A stretch of 64,000 nucleotides of DNA from NCBI GenBank assembly GCA_902779945.1, contig CACZDN010000017.1, positions 1 to 64,000 of the forward strand. Reading direction: 5' to 3'. Source of the DNA: Oscillospiraceae bacterium. GTDB taxonomy: Bacteria; Bacillota; Clostridia; Oscillospirales; Oscillospiraceae. The stretch's first letter is position 1. Each line of letters begins with the position of its first letter. Position numbers and translations under genes: made by a program. Below the pieces are notes generated by a model. That model was not told the origin of the DNA. It did no database searches and saw nothing but the letters and a program-made list of their open reading frames with translations. This document shows positions 16,868 through 25,680 of this stretch, one piece after another.

Positions 16868-19149
16868 CAGCGCTTGTCGTGTCTGCCGGTCTCAATGTAG
16901 GTCGGGGCCGGGTCCTCCTTTTTGTCCTGCCTGCGCAGGTAGAGGACGATGCAGATCAGACCGGCCAGGGCCAGGAGGGCCACGACGAACAGGATCTTGA
17001 CCATCGTGCCGACGCCGGTGTTCTGCCTTGCGGGGGAGCTGGTGACCCTGGGTGCGGCCGTCGTCTGGGCGCCGGGCGACGGGAACGGGGTATACGCCCC
17101 GCCTGTCGGCCGCGGCGAGGGGGTCGGGATGCTGCTGGTGGGCCGCGGCGTCGGCGTCGGGGCCGTGGCCGCGCGCACGTCGACGGTAAAGGTCGCGCTC
17201 TGGTTGCCGTAGAGGACCGTAATGGTCTGGGTGCCGGCGCCGGTCGCGACGCGCGGAGTGATCGTAAAGCCGCTTGTCACGGTCTCGTAACCGCTGCCGG
17301 TGCGCACCGAGAGCGACAGGCCCGAGGTGCTGATCGAATCGCCGACGGTGTATGTGCGGTTGACCGGCAGACTCGCGATCGAGATGCTGAGGATACGGTT
17401 ATCCTCCTGGACCGCGACCGTAAAGGTGCAGGTCCGGTTGCCGAAGGTGACCGTGATGACCTGGTTGCCGACATTGGACAGGCGCGTCGGCGAGCACTCA
17501 AAATTGTGGTCCATGTCGACGTAGCCGCCCTCGACCGAGTAGATGCGCAGGACGAGACCCGTGGTGTCCAGCGTGTCGCCGACGCGGTAGGAGGTCTTGT
17601 TCGGCATCTGCAGCACCGCGATGCCGCTGACGGCATCCCATGCGCTGCGCACGCTGATCGGGTAGGCGACGGACGCGCCGTTGTAGGACACGCGCACGGT
17701 CTGGCTGCTGCCGCCGCTGTAGACCGCGGTCTCGGGGCTGACCGTGAAGCCATCGGAGATGTGGCCGATGCTTCCGTCGTCATAGCGCACCAGCAGGCGC
17801 AGGCCGCTGGTGTCGATGCGCTGGCCGTCGTAGTAGCTGGTCTTCGCGGGCATGGCTTCGATGCTGACCGAGAGGGCCTGGCGTTCGACCACGGAGAGGA
17901 TATGGGATTCGGACATGGCCTGGCGGCCCGCGGAGTCCGTGACCAGGCAGAAGTAGTTCCACACGCCGGCGCGCGAGGTGTCAGGCACGAGACGGCTGTT
18001 GTTCGCGCCCTCCACCGGGGCGGAGTACGGGCCCAGGGTGTAGTACCACTGATAGCTGATCCAGCCGCTGTTTCCCGTGACGTCCGCGCTCAGCACGACC
18101 GAGTCGCCCGGGCGGCACTCCGTCTGGCCCGTGATGTACACCGACAGCGGGTTGGCGGGCGGCTGCGTGTAAACCGGCGGCTGGGTATATACCGGGGGCT
18201 GCGTGTAAACCGGGGGCTGCGTGTAGGTCGGCTCCTCGGTGAAGACGAAGGTCGGCTCCTGTGAGACCGGCGGCACATAGGGCGTCTCGCTGTAGCTCTG
18301 GGCCGGCTGGTCATAGGTCGCGGTGTCCTCGACCTGGGGCGCGGTGTATCCGCCCTCGGGCTCCACGGCCACGATCGGGGCGGACTCGTTCCACTCCTCG
18401 GGGAACGCGGTCTCGGCGGAGGGCGCGTCAGGCTCGACCGCGGGCGCCTCCGGCTCCGCTGCGGGCGCCTCCGGCTCCGCTGCGGGCGCCTCCGGCTCCA
18501 CTGCGGGGACGAAGGGCTCATAGGCCGGCTGATCCGGCGTGACCGCGGGCGTCACGGGACCGGGATAGGGGATGTCGGACGCATCCGCGTCCTTGTCCGG
18601 CAGCTCGGTCAGCACATCCTGGCTGCACAGATAGAGCGTGCCGCCCGCGTAGACGAAAAACAGGCAGCTTCCCGTCTCTCTGGGCGTGCCCAGCAGATAG
18701 AGGTAGGAGGCCTCCCGGTCGAGATTGGGGTCCTCGGGCACGCCGAGAAAGCGGGTCAGCTCCGGCTCCTCGTCGTCGTCCTTTTCGGCGTTTCTGAGGG
18801 CGAGGGCCTCCTCATGCTCCCGTACGGACTCCTTGCGAATCTCGGTGCTCAGGCCGGGGAGCAGCTCGCCGACGGGCATGATCGCAGCGTCCTCGGGCAG
18901 CTCGCCGACACAGGTCTCAAACTCGTCCCAGGCGGCGCGGTCTTCGAGAAAGACGACGTTTTTGACGTCGATCTCCGTGCCGCTGATGTTGACGGTCTTT
19001 GTCGTCTCATCCACAAAATTGCGCAGGGAGGTCGGCAGCTCCGGCTGGGGATAGAAGGGGGAGTCCCCTCCCTCCGCCAGGGCGGCAGGCTGCGCGGCCA
19101 GCGCCAGCACGAGGGCCAGCGCGATCAGGCAGAGGATCTTTTTCTTCAT
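16867..19149 (-). CDS. Exported, membrane-anchored Ig-like (Big_3-type) repeat protein
   Basis: 760 residues from the ATG at 19149, chosen because a signal peptide (MKKKILCLIALALVLALAA) begins there; the open frame extends 93 codons further without support. After the signal comes an acidic N-domain of unknown fold. It is followed by a proline/glutamate tract with EPEAPAA repeats (about 210-240), TQPPVY repeats (about 305-328), one Ig-like domain (about 335-420), three bacterial Ig-like domains of the Big_3 kind (about 423-660), a threonine/proline stalk, a transmembrane helix (about 713-738) and a basic cytoplasmic tail. It is probably a cell-surface adhesion or stalk protein. No LPXTG motif is seen, so anchoring is by the C-terminal helix. 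Confidence 0.85.
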   Translation of the reverse strand: MKKKILCLIALALVLALAAQPAALAEGGDSPFYPQPELPTSLRNFVDETTKTVNISGTEIDVKNVVFLEDRAAWDEFETCVGELPEDAAIMPVGELLPGLSTEIRKESVREHEEALALRNAEKDDDEEPELTRFLGVPEDPNLDREASYLYLLGTPRETGSCLFFVYAGGTLYLCSQDVLTELPDKDADASDIPYPGPVTPAVTPDQPAYEPFVPAVEPEAPAAEPEAPAAEPEAPAVEPDAPSAETAFPEEWNESAPIVAVEPEGGYTAPQVEDTATYDQPAQSYSETPYVPPVSQEPTFVFTEEPTYTQPPVYTQPPVYTQPPVYTQPPANPLSVYITGQTECRPGDSVVLSADVTGNSGWISYQWYYTLGPYSAPVEGANNSRLVPDTSRAGVWNYFCLVTDSAGRQAMSESHILSVVERQALSVSIEAMPAKTSYYDGQRIDTSGLRLLVRYDDGSIGHISDGFTVSPETAVYSGGSSQTVRVSYNGASVAYPISVRSAWDAVSGIAVLQMPNKTSYRVGDTLDTTGLVLRIYSVEGGYVDMDHNFECSPTRLSNVGNQVITVTFGNRTCTFTVAVQEDNRILSISIASLPVNRTYTVGDSISTSGLSLSVRTGSGYETVTSGFTITPRVATGAGTQTITVLYGNQSATFTVDVRAATAPTPTPRPTSSIPTPSPRPTGGAYTPFPSPGAQTTAAPRVTSSPARQNTGVGTMVKILFVVALLALAGLICIVLYLRRQDKKEDPAPTYIETGRHDKR

Positions 19150-19270
19150 GGCGTGTCCTTTCCGAGCGCCGAAGCCGGCGCTCTCCGCTAAACTCGGTTT
19201 TTTAAAATCATGGCACAAAAAGCGCCGTTTGTCAACAGGGGCGGGCAGGCAGTTTTTTCTGGAAGCGCTG

Positions 19271-19299
19271 TTGGATTTTTCCTGAGAATGTGTTAGAAT
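19271..19299 (+). promoter_or_regulatory. Promoter of the GH13 glucosidase gene
   Basis: TTGGAT (19271-19276) and TAGAAT (19294-19299) with a 17-nt spacer and a TGT extension before the -10 box. It lies in the 250-nt gap between the divergent surface-protein and glucosidase genes and leaves a leader of about 95 nt. Confidence 0.65.
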
Positions 19300-19399
19300 A
19301 GATGAATAGACAGAGAAGAAGCGTTTATGTATCGGCGTTCGTCCGACCTCTTTTCCGGAGGGAGTCCGGACGGGAAAACGGTGTAAGGAGGGTTCTGCC

Positions 19400-21082
19400 A
19401 TGGCGTTTGGCCCCTGGTATAAGGACATGGTCGTCTACCATATCTGGCCCCGCAGCTTTTGCGACGGCAACGGCGACGGGATCGGCGACCTCTACGGCGT
19501 CCTGTACCGCCTGGACTATATCAAGAGTCTCGGCGCGGACGCGATCTGGTTCTCACCCCTCTACCCCTCGCCCAACGCGGACTGGGGCTACGACATCTCG
19601 AACTATATGGACATCCACCCGGACTTCGGCGACCTGACCGTGTTCAGACGCGTGCTCAGCGAGGCGCACGACCGGGGGATGCGCGTGTTCATGGACCTGG
19701 TGATCAACCACACCTCGGACGAACACCCCTGGTTCATCGAGAGCCGCAAGAGCAGGGACAACCCCTATCACGACTACTACCACTGGCGCCCCGCAAGGCG
19801 CGGCAAGGGGGGCCGTCTCCTGCCGCCGAACAACTGGACCAGCATCTTCGAGGGCGAGGCCTGGGAGTATGACAGTAACTTAGACGAATATTATCTGCAT
19901 TTGTTCGCAAAAAAACAGCCGGATTTAAATATGGACAATCCGAAGGTCCGCGAGGAGGTCAAGCGCATCCTGCGCTTCTGGCTGGACATGGGGGTGGACG
20001 GCTTCCGCGAGGACGTGATCACCTTCATCGCCAAGACCCCGGGCCTGCCCAGCGCCTACCCCAGAATCCCGGTGGCGAACGGCCTGCGGCACTACTCCAA
20101 CCTTCCCGCGGCGCACGACTACCTGCGGGAATTCAAGCGCGACGTGCTGAGCCGGTACGACTGCTTCATCGTCGGCGAGAGCCCCATGACCGACGCGGAC
20201 ATCGCCCTGCGCTACGTCAGCGAGGGGCCGAACCAGGTCCTCGACGAGATGATCGCCTTCTCGCACATGGAGGCCGACTGCTTCAAGGTGGACATGCTCC
20301 GCCGCCCCTTCAACCTGCTCAGGCTGAAAAAGGCGCTCAGCGAGTGGCAGTACAAGCTGGCGGGCCGGGGCTGGAACGCGCTCTACATCGAAAACCACGA
20401 CCACCCGCGCGTCATCAGCCGCTACGGCAGCGAGAAGTACCGCAACGAGAGCGGGAAGATGCTGGCCGCGATGTACATGCTCCTCCAGGGCACGCCCTTC
20501 ATCTACCAGGGCCAGGAGATCGGCATGACCAACATGCCCCTGCCGGAGCTCAACATGTACAAGGACGTGATGACCTTCAACGCCGCGCGTATCCTCGGGA
20601 AGTTCCTGCCGCAGAAGAAGGTCCTCTCCCTCGTCCAGAGCGGCACGCGCGAAAATGCCCGCAGCCCCATGCAGTGGGACGACGGGCCGAACGCCGGCTT
20701 CACCACCGGCAGACCGTGGTTTTTCGTCAACGGCAACTATCGCGAGGTCAACGTCCGCACGGAGGACGCAGACCCCGACTCCCTGCTCAACTTCTACCGC
20801 CGCCTCATCGCCTTTCGCCGGGCCACCCCCGTCGTGCTGCGCGGCGATTACAGGGAGCTCTTCCCGCGCGACAGGCACTTCTACGTGTACGAGCGCCGCT
20901 ATTTCGACCAGCGGCTTCTGGTGATCTGCAGCTTCTCGGACGAGCTGCAGCGCTTCAACGCGCCGGAGGACGTGCGGCTGGACAAGTGGCAGCTCGTCCT
21001 GACCAATTATGAGACCTGCTTCAACATCGGCAACGGCTTCACCGCCCGGCCGTACGAGCTGCGGGTCTACTATCTGAAATAA
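19400..21082 (+). CDS. GH13 alpha-glucosidase, probable oligo-1,6-glucosidase
   Basis: 560 residues, a cytosolic enzyme without signal peptide. The (beta/alpha)8 barrel carries the calcium-site loop DGNGDGIGD (22-30), nucleophile D205 (GVDGFREDVI), acid/base E260 (FIVGES) and third acid D334 (ENHDHPR). Valine directly after the nucleophile (V206) is the residue associated with alpha-1,6 specificity in this subfamily (GH13_31), so isomaltose-type oligosaccharides are the likely substrate. A strong AAGGAGGG precedes the ATG. No sugar transporter lies next to it. Confidence 0.92.
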   Translation: MAFGPWYKDMVVYHIWPRSFCDGNGDGIGDLYGVLYRLDYIKSLGADAIWFSPLYPSPNADWGYDISNYMDIHPDFGDLTVFRRVLSEAHDRGMRVFMDLVINHTSDEHPWFIESRKSRDNPYHDYYHWRPARRGKGGRLLPPNNWTSIFEGEAWEYDSNLDEYYLHLFAKKQPDLNMDNPKVREEVKRILRFWLDMGVDGFREDVITFIAKTPGLPSAYPRIPVANGLRHYSNLPAAHDYLREFKRDVLSRYDCFIVGESPMTDADIALRYVSEGPNQVLDEMIAFSHMEADCFKVDMLRRPFNLLRLKKALSEWQYKLAGRGWNALYIENHDHPRVISRYGSEKYRNESGKMLAAMYMLLQGTPFIYQGQEIGMTNMPLPELNMYKDVMTFNAARILGKFLPQKKVLSLVQSGTRENARSPMQWDDGPNAGFTTGRPWFFVNGNYREVNVRTEDADPDSLLNFYRRLIAFRRATPVVLRGDYRELFPRDRHFYVYERRYFDQRLLVICSFSDELQRFNAPEDVRLDKWQLVLTNYETCFNIGNGFTARPYELRVYYLK

Positions 21083-21123
21083 GTGTGGAGTTGCGGTGTC
21101 CGCTTTGCGGATGGATTGAAACC

Positions 21124-21265
21124 TGCCTCTCCCTCTGGGAGAGGTGGCTCGCCCCGTCTCACGCAAGGGGCGAGACGGAGAGAGTGTTGGAGCCTGTACC
21201 ATGTCCGACAGCCCTCTCCGTCACCAGTGTGCGCACTGGTGACAGCTCCCCCGGAGGGGGAGCCA
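21124..21265. repeat. GC-rich hairpin repeat cluster (copy 3) inside a second repeat
   Basis: It contains CCTCTCCCTCTGGGAGAGG, the inverted pair CGCCCCGTCTC/GAGACG, the palindrome CACCAGTGTGCGCACTGGTG and GCTCCCCCGGAGGGGGAGC. The outer edges of the gap (21085-21120 and 21285-21320) carry GTGTGGAG and CTTCACTTCACTCTCCACG tracts like those at 4812-4935, so one repeat type appears nested in another. Confidence 0.65.
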
Positions 21266-21330
21266 AGGAATATCGCGGCAAAGCCGCTCCTTCACTTCAC
21301 TCTCCACGCTGTTGATCGGAGGTATCCCGT

Positions 21331-22200
21331 TTGATAACTCTGCATGAAAAGGCTTATGCCAAGCTCAATATCTCGCTCGACGTGACGGAGCGGAGAGCCG
21401 ACGGCTACCACGACATGGCGATGGTCATGCAGACCGTCTCCCTCTGCGACGAGGTGGAGCTCCGCTTCACGGATACCGGCACGGTGCAGGCAAAAAGCAA
21501 CCTCTCCTTCGTCCCGGGGGACGAGCGCAACCTCGCCGTCCGCGCGGCGCTCGCGTATCTGCGCGCGGCGGGACAGGAGGGGCAGGGCCTTGCGATCCGT
21601 CTCGACAAGCGCGTGCCGGTCGGCGCGGGGATGGGCGGCGGCTCGTCCGACGCCGCGGCGGTGCTGCGCGCTCTGAACCGGCACTACGGCGCCCTGGGTC
21701 CCGGCGAGCTGGAGACCTTGTCGGCCTCGGTGGGGTCGGACGTGCCCTTCTGCGTGCGCGGCGGCACGGCCCTCGCCACGGGGAGAGGCGAAAAGCTCGA
21801 ATCCCTGCCGGACATGCCGGACTGCGCGTTTGTGATCTGCAAGCCCAACTTCTCCGTCTCCACGCCGGAGCTCTTTCGCAGGCTCGACCAGGGCGGCGCG
21901 CACTGCCACCCGGACACCATCGGCCTGGTCGAAGCCCTGCGCGCGGGCGATCTCGCGGGCATCTGCCGGCGCATGTACAACGTCTTTGAGGACGTGGACG
22001 ACCGCCGCCTGCGCACCGTCAAGGAGATCAAGAGCCGCCTGCTCGACTGCGGCGCCCTCGGCGCGGTGATGACGGGCACCGGCTCCGCGGTCTTCGGCAT
22101 ATACCCCGGCGACGCCCTTCCGGGAGACGAGACGCTCGCCGCCCTGAAGGCGGAATACGGCTTCTGCGAGAGCGCCGTACCGGTCGGGAGGACGAACTGA
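21331..22200 (+). CDS. ispE: 4-diphosphocytidyl-2-C-methyl-D-erythritol kinase
   Basis: 289 residues. It phosphorylates CDP-methylerythritol in the MEP isoprenoid pathway. The GHMP-kinase signature PVGAGMGGGSSDAAAVL is intact, with the N-terminal EKAYAKLNISLDV and the C-terminal MTGTGSAVFG loop. The start is TTG at 21331 with GGAGGTA 7 nt upstream; the nearby ATG at 21344 is out of frame. Confidence 0.95.
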   Translation: MITLHEKAYAKLNISLDVTERRADGYHDMAMVMQTVSLCDEVELRFTDTGTVQAKSNLSFVPGDERNLAVRAALAYLRAAGQEGQGLAIRLDKRVPVGAGMGGGSSDAAAVLRALNRHYGALGPGELETLSASVGSDVPFCVRGGTALATGRGEKLESLPDMPDCAFVICKPNFSVSTPELFRRLDQGGAHCHPDTIGLVEALRAGDLAGICRRMYNVFEDVDDRRLRTVKEIKSRLLDCGALGAVMTGTGSAVFGIYPGDALPGDETLAALKAEYGFCESAVPVGRTN

Positions 22201-22266
22201 GACAAACGCGACGCCGGGGGAACGCCGCCTTACGACGCAAGAAGCTGAAGCGAGGAGTATTATTTC

Positions 22267-23136
22267 ATGAACGACATCAGGCTCATCTGTTTTGATCTCG
22301 ATGGGACCTTTCTCGACGACAAAAAGAACATCCCGCCGGAAAACCTGCGGGCGCTGGAGCTGGCCGCGGCGCGCGGGGTTTTGATCGTCCCCGCGACGGG
22401 GCGCATCTATACCGGCGTCCCGGAGCAGCTGCGCCGGCTGCCCTTCATGCGCTGGTACATCACGGTCAACGGCGCCTATGTCTACGACGCCGTGGAGGAC
22501 CGGGCCGCCGCGCGGGCGGAGGTGCCCCTCGACCTTGCGCTGCGCTTCTACGAGTACTGCGACGGGCTGGACTGCTTTTACGACTGCTACCAGGACAACT
22601 GGGGCTTCATGACGGCGGACATGCTGGCCGTCGCCGCAGAGCGCATCCCGGACCCCGGCATCCGGCGCCTTATCGTGAACCTGCGCACCCCGGTGCCGGA
22701 GCTCAAGGCCTATCTGCGCGACAAGGGCGAGCCGGTGCAGAAGCTCCAGCTCTATTTTGAGGACATGGCGCTGCGGGCAGAACAGCTGCGCGAGCTGCCG
22801 CGCCGCTTCCCGGAGCTCAGCGTTTCGAGCTCCGTGCCCTTCAACATCGAAATCAACGCCGGGAACGCCACCAAGGGCCGTGCCCTGCTGACGCTGTGCG
22901 GGCTTTTGGGCATTGACCCGGGGGAGACCATGGCCTTCGGCGACGGCACCAACGACCTCGACATGATCCAAAAAGCAGGTCTCGGGGTTTCCATGGCAAA
23001 CGGAGACCCCGCCCTCCTCGCCGCCGCGGACTATATCACCGCCACAAACAACGAGGCGGGCTTTGCGCAGGCGGTGGAGCGCTTCGTGCTGGATACACCG
23101 CAGACGCGGCTTTTCGGCGAACACAAGGAACGGTAA
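22267..23136 (+). CDS. Cof-type HAD-IIB family phosphatase
   Basis: 289 residues. The HAD motif I is FDLDGTFLDD (D10, D12), motif II is VPATGR, the C2B cap spans about 85-200, and motif IV is FGDGTNDLDMI. Relatives dephosphorylate sugar phosphates, flavin precursors or pyridoxal phosphate; the substrate here cannot be told. It lies 66 nt after ispE on the same strand. Its stop codon overlaps the first base of a MITE-like element. Confidence 0.9.
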   Translation: MNDIRLICFDLDGTFLDDKKNIPPENLRALELAAARGVLIVPATGRIYTGVPEQLRRLPFMRWYITVNGAYVYDAVEDRAAARAEVPLDLALRFYEYCDGLDCFYDCYQDNWGFMTADMLAVAAERIPDPGIRRLIVNLRTPVPELKAYLRDKGEPVQKLQLYFEDMALRAEQLRELPRRFPELSVSSSVPFNIEINAGNATKGRALLTLCGLLGIDPGETMAFGDGTNDLDMIQKAGLGVSMANGDPALLAAADYITATNNEAGFAQAVERFVLDTPQTRLFGEHKER

Positions 23137-23401
23137 AGGCAGCACCGCATAATTCGGCGAGAGCGAATCCTGAAAAAATTTGGGTTCTGATGAAGACAGT
23201 TTTTTGCAGGAATGCTTTGTGTATTGCAAGAAAAAGTGACAAAATCAGGGCGCTAAGGCAATACCGCATAATTCGGCAAGAACAGATCCTGAGAAAATTT
23301 GGGTTCTGATAAAGGCGCTTTTTCGCAGATGTACTTTGTGTACCTCAAGAAATGCCCTAATTTTCCAGGAGGCGCCGAAGGCGGATTGTGCGGTGTTGCC
23401 T
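23136..23401. mobile_element. MITE-like element, one truncated copy followed by one full copy
   Basis: Bases 23136-23254 are a left-hand copy that starts AAGGCAGCACCGCATAATTCG and stops at ATCAGGGCGCT. The second copy, 23255-23401, starts AAGGCAATACCGCATAATTC and ends in the inverted terminus ATTGTGCGGTGTTGCCT. The interior TTTGGGTTCTGAT and TACTTTGTGTACCTCAAGAA motifs recur in other copies (26258, 31870, 42485, 48917). No open frame codes for a transposase, so it would be non-autonomous. Confidence 0.75.
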
Positions 23402-23462
23402 AAAGCAAATCGCCGCCGGAAGGGGCCTGCCCCTCCCGACGGTATCATGATTGCGAAAACAT

Positions 23463-23503
23463 ACGACGAAATCGCAGCCTGTCTGCGATTTCGCCGTTTT
23501 TTT
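23463..23503 (+). terminator. Rho-independent terminator downstream of ispE-HAD
   Basis: The stem CGAAATCGCAG/CTGCGATTTCG, extended by flanking ACG/CGT, has a 5-nt loop and is followed by seven T residues. A second GC hairpin (GGGGAGGGGCT / TGCCCCTCCCC) lies at 23530-23551 without a T-run. The rest of the 23137-23605 gap shows no gene. Confidence 0.7.
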
Positions 23504-23605
23504 CACAGGATCGGTGCGCTTTTTTGAAAGGGGAGGGGCTTGCCCCTCCCCCTGTTATGAGTTGCTGCCGGATATGGGGCCCTTTTCACAGGCCAGGATT
23601 CGCGC

Positions 23606-25513
23606 TTACGCAGCAGAGGCGAGATCGCCGGCTGCGGCGTAGTCCGCGGCGCTCTGGCCGGCGATGCGGCCGAAGATCGTGAAGTCGGCCACGGCGTTGC
23701 CGCCCAGACGGTTGTTGCCGTGCACGCCGCCGGTCACCTCGCCCGCGGCAAAGAGGCCGTTGATGACGGCGCCGTCGGTGCTGATGACCTCAGCGTTGTC
23801 GTTGATCTTGATGCCGCCCATGGTGTGGTGGACGCCGGGCTGGACCTTGATCGCATAGAACGGGGCCTGATCGAGGGGGTTGGCGAAGGAGACACGGCCG
23901 AACTCGGGGTCGGATTTCTGCTCGACGCAGGCGTTCCAGTTGGTCATGGTGTTGATCAGCGTCTCGGCGGGCGCGCCGATCGCGGCGGCCAGCTCCTCCC
24001 AGGTCTCGCCCTTCTCGGCGTAGCCCTTGTTGATGTAGCCCTGGATGACGTTGGAGGCGTCGGACATGCGGCTGTCGACGATCAGCCAGGCGTAGCCGCC
24101 GGTCTGCTCAAACTCGGCAGCGGAGACCTTGTCGCGGGTAGAGACCTCATCGAAGAAGCGCTCGCCCTCCTGATTGACCAGGATGGCGCCGTCGCCGCGC
24201 AGACCCTCGGTGATGAGGACGGCGCTGGTGCCCTCGACGTGGACGGTCGGGTGGAGCTGGATCTCAGCCATGTCCACGGTGTCCGCGCCGATGGCCTGGG
24301 CCATCTGAATGCCCTGGCCCTGGATGCCGGGGGCGTTGGTGGTGATGAAGCCGTCAAGCTCGGGGCGGATGGAGGCGATCATGTCGTTGTTCGCGCCGAA
24401 GCCGCCGGAGGCGATGACGACAGCCCCGGCGTTGATGGTGTAGACGGCGTCCGCACTCTCGGCCTTGACGCCGACGGCGCAGCCGTGCTCATCGGTGAGG
24501 ATCTGCGTGGCCGGGGTGTCGGTCATGAGCTCGATGCCGCGCTTGTTCAGGTTCTCCTGCAGCAGGGGGACGACGTAGGCGCCGACGGAGAGGACCTTGC
24601 CGTCCGCGTCTACCGGGCGGTGGATGCGCTTGACGGACGCGCCGCCGAAGGCAGCCACGTTATGGAGGATGATCTCGGGATCGAGGGAGTCGAGCCAGGC
24701 GATGGCGTCGACGCTGCTCTCAACCAGCTTCTTGACCAGGGCGGGGTCGTTCTTGCCGCCGCCGCCGATGATGGTGTCGAGCTGGAAGAGCTCGGGCGTA
24801 TCAAAGTAGCCCTCGGGATTGGCCTGATAGGCGGCCCACTGCTCCGCGACGATCGCGCCGAGCTCCTGGATGCGGGCGTTGTCGGGGTAGTTGGCGACCT
24901 TCTTAAGCGTGGCCTCCACACCGGCGGCCTCCTTGAACTCGTTCTGGTTGCGCCACTCGGTGGGGCCGGCGTTCATGCCGCCGGTGGAGCGGACGGAGTT
25001 GCCGCCGGGCATACTGGTGCTCTCGAGCACGATGACCTTCGCGCCGGCGTCGGTGGCGGTGATAGCGGCGGTCATGCCTGCGCCGCCCGCGCCGATGACG
25101 ACCACGTCGCAGTCAAGCGTGATCTCGGCCTTCTCGGCGGGCTCGGCCGCGACAATGGCCGCGCCCTGATAGGCGGCGGGATCAAAGCCCATGGCGGTCA
25201 GAGCCTCGGTGACGGCGGTCTTGATGGCGGTGGAGGAGACGGTCGCGCCGGAGATGCCGTCCACCTCGATGGAGTTGGCCTCGACGATCGCGCCGGGGAG
25301 CTTCTCCACGGCGACGGAGCCGATGCCCGGGGTCTCGTTCTGCTCGAGGATATTGACCGCGTAGATCGTGGTCTCGTCGGCCGTAACCTCGACGACGATG
25401 GGGCCGTCGATGCCGATACCGGAGCCGGTGGCGGTCTGCGTGTCCGCGTACGCGGGCACGGCCAGGGCCAGCAGCATCACAGCGGCCAGCAGCAGGGACA
25501 GAAGTTTTTTCAT
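23606..25513 (-). CDS. Secreted FMN/FAD flavoprotein reductase (flavocytochrome/fumarate reductase family)
   Basis: 635 residues. A signal peptide (1-23, cut after AYA) is followed by an FMN-binding domain (about 30-115) with the ApbE flavinylation motif DGISGAT, T91 being the expected attachment residue. An FAD_binding_2 domain starts with VVIGAGGAGMTAA (GAGGAG at 141-146). The arrangement matches extracytoplasmic reductases of small organic acceptors such as fumarate, urocanate or acrylate-type acids; the acceptor is not evident. There is no haem motif and no lipobox cysteine. AGGAGG precedes the ATG. Electron donors and ApbE are not nearby. Confidence 0.88.
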   Translation of the reverse strand: MKKLLSLLLAAVMLLALAVPAYADTQTATGSGIGIDGPIVVEVTADETTIYAVNILEQNETPGIGSVAVEKLPGAIVEANSIEVDGISGATVSSTAIKTAVTEALTAMGFDPAAYQGAAIVAAEPAEKAEITLDCDVVVIGAGGAGMTAAITATDAGAKVIVLESTSMPGGNSVRSTGGMNAGPTEWRNQNEFKEAAGVEATLKKVANYPDNARIQELGAIVAEQWAAYQANPEGYFDTPELFQLDTIIGGGGKNDPALVKKLVESSVDAIAWLDSLDPEIILHNVAAFGGASVKRIHRPVDADGKVLSVGAYVVPLLQENLNKRGIELMTDTPATQILTDEHGCAVGVKAESADAVYTINAGAVVIASGGFGANNDMIASIRPELDGFITTNAPGIQGQGIQMAQAIGADTVDMAEIQLHPTVHVEGTSAVLITEGLRGDGAILVNQEGERFFDEVSTRDKVSAAEFEQTGGYAWLIVDSRMSDASNVIQGYINKGYAEKGETWEELAAAIGAPAETLINTMTNWNACVEQKSDPEFGRVSFANPLDQAPFYAIKVQPGVHHTMGGIKINDNAEVISTDGAVINGLFAAGEVTGGVHGNNRLGGNAVADFTIFGRIAGQSAADYAAAGDLASAA

Positions 25514-25565
25514 GCGTTTTCCTCCTTGTGAAATTTTGGGTACAGGTTAACTTGCCCTTGTTGAA

Positions 25566-25594
25566 ATTTTATCATTCCCGGGCGCTTCTGTCAA
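25566..25594 (-). promoter_or_regulatory. Near-consensus promoter of the flavoprotein gene
   Basis: On the minus strand, a perfect TTGACA (25594-25589), a 17-nt spacer and TAAAAT (25571-25566). The -10 lies about 52 nt before the ATG. It is the mirror twin of the promoter at 25681-25709. Confidence 0.85.
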
Positions 25595-25680
25595 TTCAAG
25601 AGTAGAAAGATTTCACGGGTCGGGCGGCGCGGCGCCCCTGCGGGCCATGTAATGTTTCTGTTAACAATCGCCCGGCGGGC

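Noticed and set aside
19150-19428. Upstream extension of the Ig-like protein frame.
   Set aside because: It would place 93 residues before an evident signal peptide and run over the divergent promoter and the start of the glucosidase gene.
23720-25531. A 603-codon plus-strand open frame opposite the flavoprotein gene, rich in Gly, Asp, Leu and Val.
   Set aside because: It is the antisense reflection of a conserved flavoprotein; composition is typical of shadow frames in high-GC DNA.
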